8,822 nt of DNA from NCBI GenBank assembly GCA_002309875.1, contig DBYM01000010.1, positions 4,890 to 13,711 on the forward strand. Direction: 5' to 3'. Position numbers and translations under genes: made by a program. Source of the DNA: Cyanobacteria bacterium UBA1186 (GTDB lineage: Bacteria; Cyanobacteriota; Vampirovibrionia; Gastranaerophilales; Gastranaerophilaceae). Below are positions 5,653 through 8,822 of the stretch, piece after piece; position 1 is the stretch's first letter, and each line of letters begins with the position of its first letter. The notes beneath the pieces are model-generated. The model searched no databases. It was not told the origin of the DNA and was given only the letters and a program-made list of their open reading frames with translations.

Positions 5653-7336
5653 AAACCTCTTCCTGAACGGCAAGCGGAAGGTAAACTTTTACGCAAAAAC
5701 CGCATTCTTCGTTGGAGTAAATTCTGATTTCACCGTTCATTGCTTCAACCAAACCTTTTACGATATAAAGCCCCAACCCCGTTCCTCTTGTTGTTCTTGT
5801 TGTTGAATCATCTATTCTCATAAATTTATCAAACAGTGTTTTTAATTTTTCTCTCGGGATTATGTCATAATCGTTCTTAACACTGACAACAAGCCTGCTT
5901 TCCTTGAGTTCGTAATCAAGAATGACGGGTGTTTCGTCTTTCGCATACTTAACGGCATTTTCAATAAGGTTTACAAAAACTTGCTCAAGCCTGTCGTTAT
6001 TGGCAATTACTTCAATATCACATGCCACAACATTGTTTATAATTTCACGGTTTTCGTTGTTTTTGACAAGCATGATTGAATTTTCTATAACATTTTCAAT
6101 ATTAACAGGTGCTAAATCAAACTGAAGTTTTGAGCCCTCAATATCAGGAATAACAAGAATGTCTTCAACCATTCTTGAAAGTCTTTCTGCCTGTTTTTTA
6201 ATGATTTTCAGTGATTTTTGCTTTGTTTCCTCATCAATTTCAATATCCTGTCTTAAAAGCCTTGAAGTATAACCCTGAATGCTTGTAAGCGGTGTCCTGA
6301 ATTCGTGGCTTACCGTGTCAATCATATTTGAACGGATTTCGTCCATTTGTTTAAGTTCTTTGTTCTTTTTGTTGAGTTGAATATACGATTTGTGAATCTG
6401 ACTAATCATTCTGTTGAACTCGTTTCCGAGAAAAACAATTTCAAACGGGGTGAAAATGTTTGTCAAAAGCCTTATTCTTCTGCCGTAATTACCTTTTGAA
6501 ATTGCAATAATCGCCTTAAATAACTGACGGATATTTGTGTATAAATACGAGGTATAAAGCCCGACAACAAAGAACACCGCCAAAACCGTAAGCAGAATTG
6601 ACAAAAGGATTTTATCCCTTCCGTAATCAATAAGATGACGGGTCATATCTTCGGTTGTATTTACAATAATCGTTATTTCCGGATCTGTTTTTTTGTGATA
6701 AACAAGAGGCTGATTTTTAATTTTGCCGTAAATAACGGATTCGTCGGTTTTCATATTCTTCGGTAACTGTGCAAGACAACTTTTAAAAACTTCTTCCTCA
6801 TAATTTATTGATGCAATTAAAGTGTTGTCGTCATTTGTGATTACGTAAATCTGACGCTTGTTTTCATCAATCGTTCTGAAAAGTTTTTCCTTTATGTTTT
6901 TAACATCAAAAACCGCAACAAGATAATCTCCTGTTTTGAGAGGTTTTGAAAAGACGGCATCACCGTTTTCTATTTTATATTTGTCAAACTGTTTCAACTG
7001 CCATGGTTTGATAACTTTAAGTTCCTTATAAAAGGACATGTCTTTAATTATGGTTTTCAAATATTCTTCGTCTTCTTCAAAAGTACCGTAATATTCAAGC
7101 GTTGCACCGATTTGAGAAAGTTCGTTGTTAATTGAATTCTGGAAAACATCGGCTTCTTCGGATACAATATTTGCAATCATAAGCGCTGCTTCCCTGAGTT
7201 GAGAACGGTTTGACTGCTGATTAATGTTATTAATGATAAATCCGCAGACGGTCATCGGGATAATTACCGCAAAAAATATTACGATAAGTATTTGTTCCGC
7301 AATTTTTAGTCTTCTTTTGCTGAAAAATTTTACCAT
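5645..7336 (-). CDS. Membrane sensor histidine kinase (Cache-like sensor, HAMP, HisKA, HATPase)
   Basis: A 563-residue inner-membrane sensor kinase. A first membrane segment (about 15-36) and a second (about 243-265) enclose an extracytoplasmic domain of some 205 residues. Its DYLVAVFDVK and IYVITNDDNTLIAS stretches look like a Cache/PDC fold. A HAMP linker (about 266-318) and short coiled coil lead to HisKA, with phosphoacceptor H344 in SHEFRTPL. HExxT there suggests both kinase and phosphatase activity. The ATP-binding domain has an N box (N456, N460), F box (FDKF, 502-505) and G2 box (GTGLGL, 518-523). The G1 box is altered: the usual DxGxG is replaced by NDYDI at 488-492. ATG 7336 overlaps the regulator stop (TAATG), and GGAGAGG precedes it, so the two are co-translated and form a cognate pair. 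The signal sensed is unknown. The C-terminal codons run into a heptamer repeat. Confidence 0.95.
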   Translation of the reverse strand: MVKFFSKRRLKIAEQILIVIFFAVIIPMTVCGFIINNINQQSNRSQLREAALMIANIVSEEADVFQNSINNELSQIGATLEYYGTFEEDEEYLKTIIKDMSFYKELKVIKPWQLKQFDKYKIENGDAVFSKPLKTGDYLVAVFDVKNIKEKLFRTIDENKRQIYVITNDDNTLIASINYEEEVFKSCLAQLPKNMKTDESVIYGKIKNQPLVYHKKTDPEITIIVNTTEDMTRHLIDYGRDKILLSILLTVLAVFFVVGLYTSYLYTNIRQLFKAIIAISKGNYGRRIRLLTNIFTPFEIVFLGNEFNRMISQIHKSYIQLNKKNKELKQMDEIRSNMIDTVSHEFRTPLTSIQGYTSRLLRQDIEIDEETKQKSLKIIKKQAERLSRMVEDILVIPDIEGSKLQFDLAPVNIENVIENSIMLVKNNENREIINNVVACDIEVIANNDRLEQVFVNLIENAVKYAKDETPVILDYELKESRLVVSVKNDYDIIPREKLKTLFDKFMRIDDSTTRTTRGTGLGLYIVKGLVEAMNGEIRIYSNEECGFCVKVYLPLAVQEEVYE

Positions 7337-8046
7337 TAACCCTCTCCAAAAGGTGTTAACTTATAGCCGACATTTGTGACAGTATGCAGGTATTTTGGAT
7401 TCTTTGTGTCAGGCTCGATTTTGTTTCTGAGTCCGCCCACATGTACTCTCAACATTCTGACGTCTTCGTCTCTGTCATAACCCCAAACCTCCTCAAGAAG
7501 GGTTGCGAGTGTTACTGACTTGTTAAAATGCTGCATCAGACAATAAAGTATTTCAAACTCGGTCGGAGTAAGTTTTACACGTTTATTCAGAATTATTGCC
7601 TCAAGAGTATCAGGCAGGATTTCAATTTCGCCCGCATTAAGGATTTCCGAACTCATATAAGTTTCAACCTGCGGCTCCGAACGTCTTAAAAGAACTCTTA
7701 TCCTTAAAAGCACCTCCTGAATATCAAAAGGTTTTACAAGATAGTCGTCCGCTCCGCTGTTAAACCCGCTTGTTTTGTCGCCTATTGTGCCTTTTGCCGT
7801 AAGCATAAGTATCGGAATATTTGATTTTGCCTGACGAAGATTTTTACAGACATCAAATCCGTTCATTTTAGGCATCATAACATCAAGCAAAATAAGGTCA
7901 TATTTGTCATTCAGTGCTTTATTCAAACCTTCCATGCCATCAGATGCGGTATCGACAAAATACCCGCTTGAAGATATATCAAATTCAAGCAGTTCCCTGA
8001 TTTCAGGGTCATCATCAACGATTAAGATTCTTTTCTTTTCGTTCAT
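7336..8046 (-). CDS. OmpR/PhoB-family response regulator
   Basis: A 236-residue DNA-binding response regulator, phosphorylated by the kinase encoded directly after it. The receiver domain (about 5-120) has the acidic pocket D11-D13, phosphoacceptor D55 in LLDVMMP, T83 and K105 in VKPF. A linker (about 122-138) leads to the winged-helix effector domain (about 139-232). That domain has LTPTEFEILYCL (159-170), EVWGYDRDEDVRMLRVHV (186-203) including the recognition helix, and a wing at TNVGYKL (224-230). The effector length and motifs place it with OmpR/PhoB rather than NarL or NtrC regulators. ATG 8046 has AAGGA 6 bases upstream. The stop TAA shares its last A with the kinase ATG. A sigma-70-like promoter lies about 20 bases upstream. 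Target genes cannot be read from the window. I do not assign a specific name such as PhoB, since many paralogues share this layout. Confidence 0.95.
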   Translation of the reverse strand: MNEKKRILIVDDDPEIRELLEFDISSSGYFVDTASDGMEGLNKALNDKYDLILLDVMMPKMNGFDVCKNLRQAKSNIPILMLTAKGTIGDKTSGFNSGADDYLVKPFDIQEVLLRIRVLLRRSEPQVETYMSSEILNAGEIEILPDTLEAIILNKRVKLTPTEFEILYCLMQHFNKSVTLATLLEEVWGYDRDEDVRMLRVHVGGLRNKIEPDTKNPKYLHTVTNVGYKLTPFGEG

Positions 8047-8065
8047 AACATATCCTTACGTTATG

Positions 8066-8094
8066 ATTTTACCCTAAAATCTTTACAGTTGCAA
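8066..8094 (-). promoter_or_regulatory. Sigma-70-like promoter of the two-component operon
   Basis: On the minus strand TTGCAA (8094-8089) and TAAAAT (8071-8066) are separated by exactly 17 bases. These match the -35 and -10 consensus at 4/6 and 5/6. Transcription would start near 8059 and leave a short leader of about 13 bases that carries the AAGGA ribosome binding site. The heptamer array at 8103-8130 sits just upstream of the -35. No clear operator for autoregulation was found. Confidence 0.65.
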
Positions 8095-8102
8095 AGCGGA
8101 AT

Positions 8103-8130
8103 AGAATTAGTGAATAGTGAGCAGTGAACA
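8103..8130 (-). repeat. Heptanucleotide array in reverse orientation
   Basis: Plus-strand units AGAATTA, GTGAATA, GTGAGCA and GTGAACA form four tandem heptamers. They are the reverse complement of the TATTCAC type (TAATTCT, TATTCAC, TGCTCAC, TGTTCAC). This is the same repeat family as at 5457-5512, in the opposite orientation and about 2.6 kb away, in the gap between recA and the response regulator gene. Confidence 0.75.
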
Positions 8131-8148
8131 GAAAACTGTTTCTGCTCA
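8118..8148 (-). other. Long hairpin downstream of recA, possible weak terminator
   Basis: An inverted repeat that pairs TGAGCAG (8118-8124) with CTGCTCA (8142-8148) and AACAG (8127-8131) with CTGTT (8136-8140). A small internal bulge (TG against T) separates the stems, and the loop is AAAA. In the recA transcript it would form about 12 base pairs some 27 bases after the stop codon. No U tract follows, so intrinsic termination would be inefficient. Its left arm is made of the heptamer repeat. It could also protect the recA 3' end. Confidence 0.5.
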
Positions 8149-8174
8149 ACCCAACAATATTTCTGCCTAAATTC

Positions 8175-8822
8175 CTATTCTTCAGCAAGTTTGTCTCTGA
8201 TAAGTTTTTCTATCTGTGCGAGCATAGCAGGGTTTTCTGCAAGATATTCTTTTGCTTTATCTCTGCCCTGACCGAGTTTTTCTTCGCCAAAACTAAACCA
8301 TGAGCCCGATTTTTTAACAATATCAAAGTTGGTTGCAACATCAAGAATATTGCCGATTTTGCAGATACCTTTACCGAAAATAATATCAAATTCGGCTGTT
8401 CTGAAAGGCGGAGCAACTTTATTCTTTAAAATTCTTACACGAACATGGTTTCCGACATCTTCGCCGTCACCTTTCAGACCTTCAACTCTTTTAATTTCCA
8501 TACGTACGGAAGCGTAGTATTTAAGAGCATTACCGCCTGTTGTTGTTTCCGGGTTTCCGTACATAACACCGATTTTTTGTCTTAATTGGTTGATAAATAT
8601 TACTGTTGTGTTGGTTTTACCTATTATACCTGTTAATTTTCTCAAAGCCTTTGACATCAAGCGAGCCTGCAAACCCATTTGCTGATCTTCCATAGAGCCT
8701 TCGATTTCGGCTTTAGGAACAAGTGCGGCAACAGAATCCACAACGATTATATCAACTGCGCCCGAACGTACAAGTTCTTCGGTTATATCAAGAGCCTGTT
8801 CACCTGTATCAGGCTGAGAAAT
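8175..8822 (-). CDS. recA: RecA recombinase, C-terminal 215 residues (gene cut by window edge)
   Basis: The 3' part of recA: strand exchange in homologous recombination, and co-protease for LexA where an SOS system exists. The frame is open to the last base of the window, where it reads ISQPDTGEQALDI, corresponding to about residue 116 of E. coli RecA. The Walker A part therefore lies outside. Visible features are the Walker B segment VDIIVVDS (residues 23-30 of the visible part), KAEIEGSM, the INQLRQKIG stretch, loop L2 with GNPETTTGGNALKYYASVR, and the C-terminal domain with SGSWFSFGEEKLGQGRDKAKEYL. It ends in KLAEE and lacks the long acidic tail of enterobacterial RecA. A GTG within the frame at 8741 is an internal valine codon, not a start. 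The stop is TAG at 8177-8175. A hairpin follows. Identification is certain. Confidence 0.98.
   Translation of the reverse strand: MSQPDTGEQALDITEELVRSGAVDIIVVDSVAALVPKAEIEGSMEDQQMGLQARLMSKALRKLTGIIGKTNTTVIFINQLRQKIGVMYGNPETTTGGNALKYYASVRMEIKRVEGLKGDGEDVGNHVRVRILKNKVAPPFRTAEFDIIFGKGICKIGNILDVATNFDIVKKSGSWFSFGEEKLGQGRDKAKEYLAENPAMLAQIEKLIRDKLAEE

Noticed and set aside
14..8177. Absence of TGA stop codons (six TAA, four TAG) as a sign of a recoded TGA
   Set aside because: No gene contains an in-frame TGA, and tryptophan is encoded by TGG. Ten genes are too few to argue for recoding.

Overview
The window is 8822 bases of AT-rich bacterial chromosome holding ten protein genes, nine complete and one (recA) running off the right edge. 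No tRNA, rRNA, CRISPR array, transposase or phage gene is visible. Strong Shine-Dalgarno sites, standard-code genes and a two-component pair with an extracytoplasmic sensor fit a free-living or gut anaerobe. My best guess is a Vampirovibrionia/Melainabacteria (Gastranaerophilales-like) genome. The guess rests on the general look of the proteins and on heptanucleotide repeat arrays like those known from cyanobacteria. A clostridial or elusimicrobial source is not excluded.

Left block, minus strand (14-3495): five closely packed genes that look like one operon. In order of transcription they are a PFL/UPF0210 (DUF711) family protein, a 108-residue protein I do not recognise, an HxlR-type winged-helix repressor, a UPF0173 metallo-beta-lactamase-fold hydrolase, and a c-di-GMP-binding PilZ protein. 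Two junctions are start/stop contacts (TAATG and TAAATG) and the other two gaps are 30 bases each. The proteins share no obvious pathway. The HxlR protein is the likely local regulator.

Centre: a 76-base divergent promoter region (3496-3571) separates this operon from aroF, a type I-beta DAHP synthase and the only plus-strand gene. The aroF stop codon touches the stop codon of convergent lipA (lipoyl synthase) with no base between them.

Right block, minus strand: recA (3' part), then a response regulator and histidine kinase overlapping by one base (TAATG), then lipA. The regulator has a good sigma-70-type promoter directly upstream.

The most unusual part is non-coding. The 204-base gap between the kinase and lipA holds a degenerate tandem array of the heptamer TATTCAC (eight units), a GC-rich cassette bounded by an imperfect inverted repeat, and a second short heptamer array that supplies the kinase's stop codon. 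A third array, in reverse orientation, lies between recA and the regulator promoter and forms one arm of a long hairpin. These look like a dispersed intergenic repeat family. The first ten bases of the window (nine C in a row) may be the edge of a related GC-rich tract. No complete novel defence or mobile system is visible. The repeat family, the unusual start region of the PFL gene and the altered ATP-binding G1 box of the kinase are the best leads.
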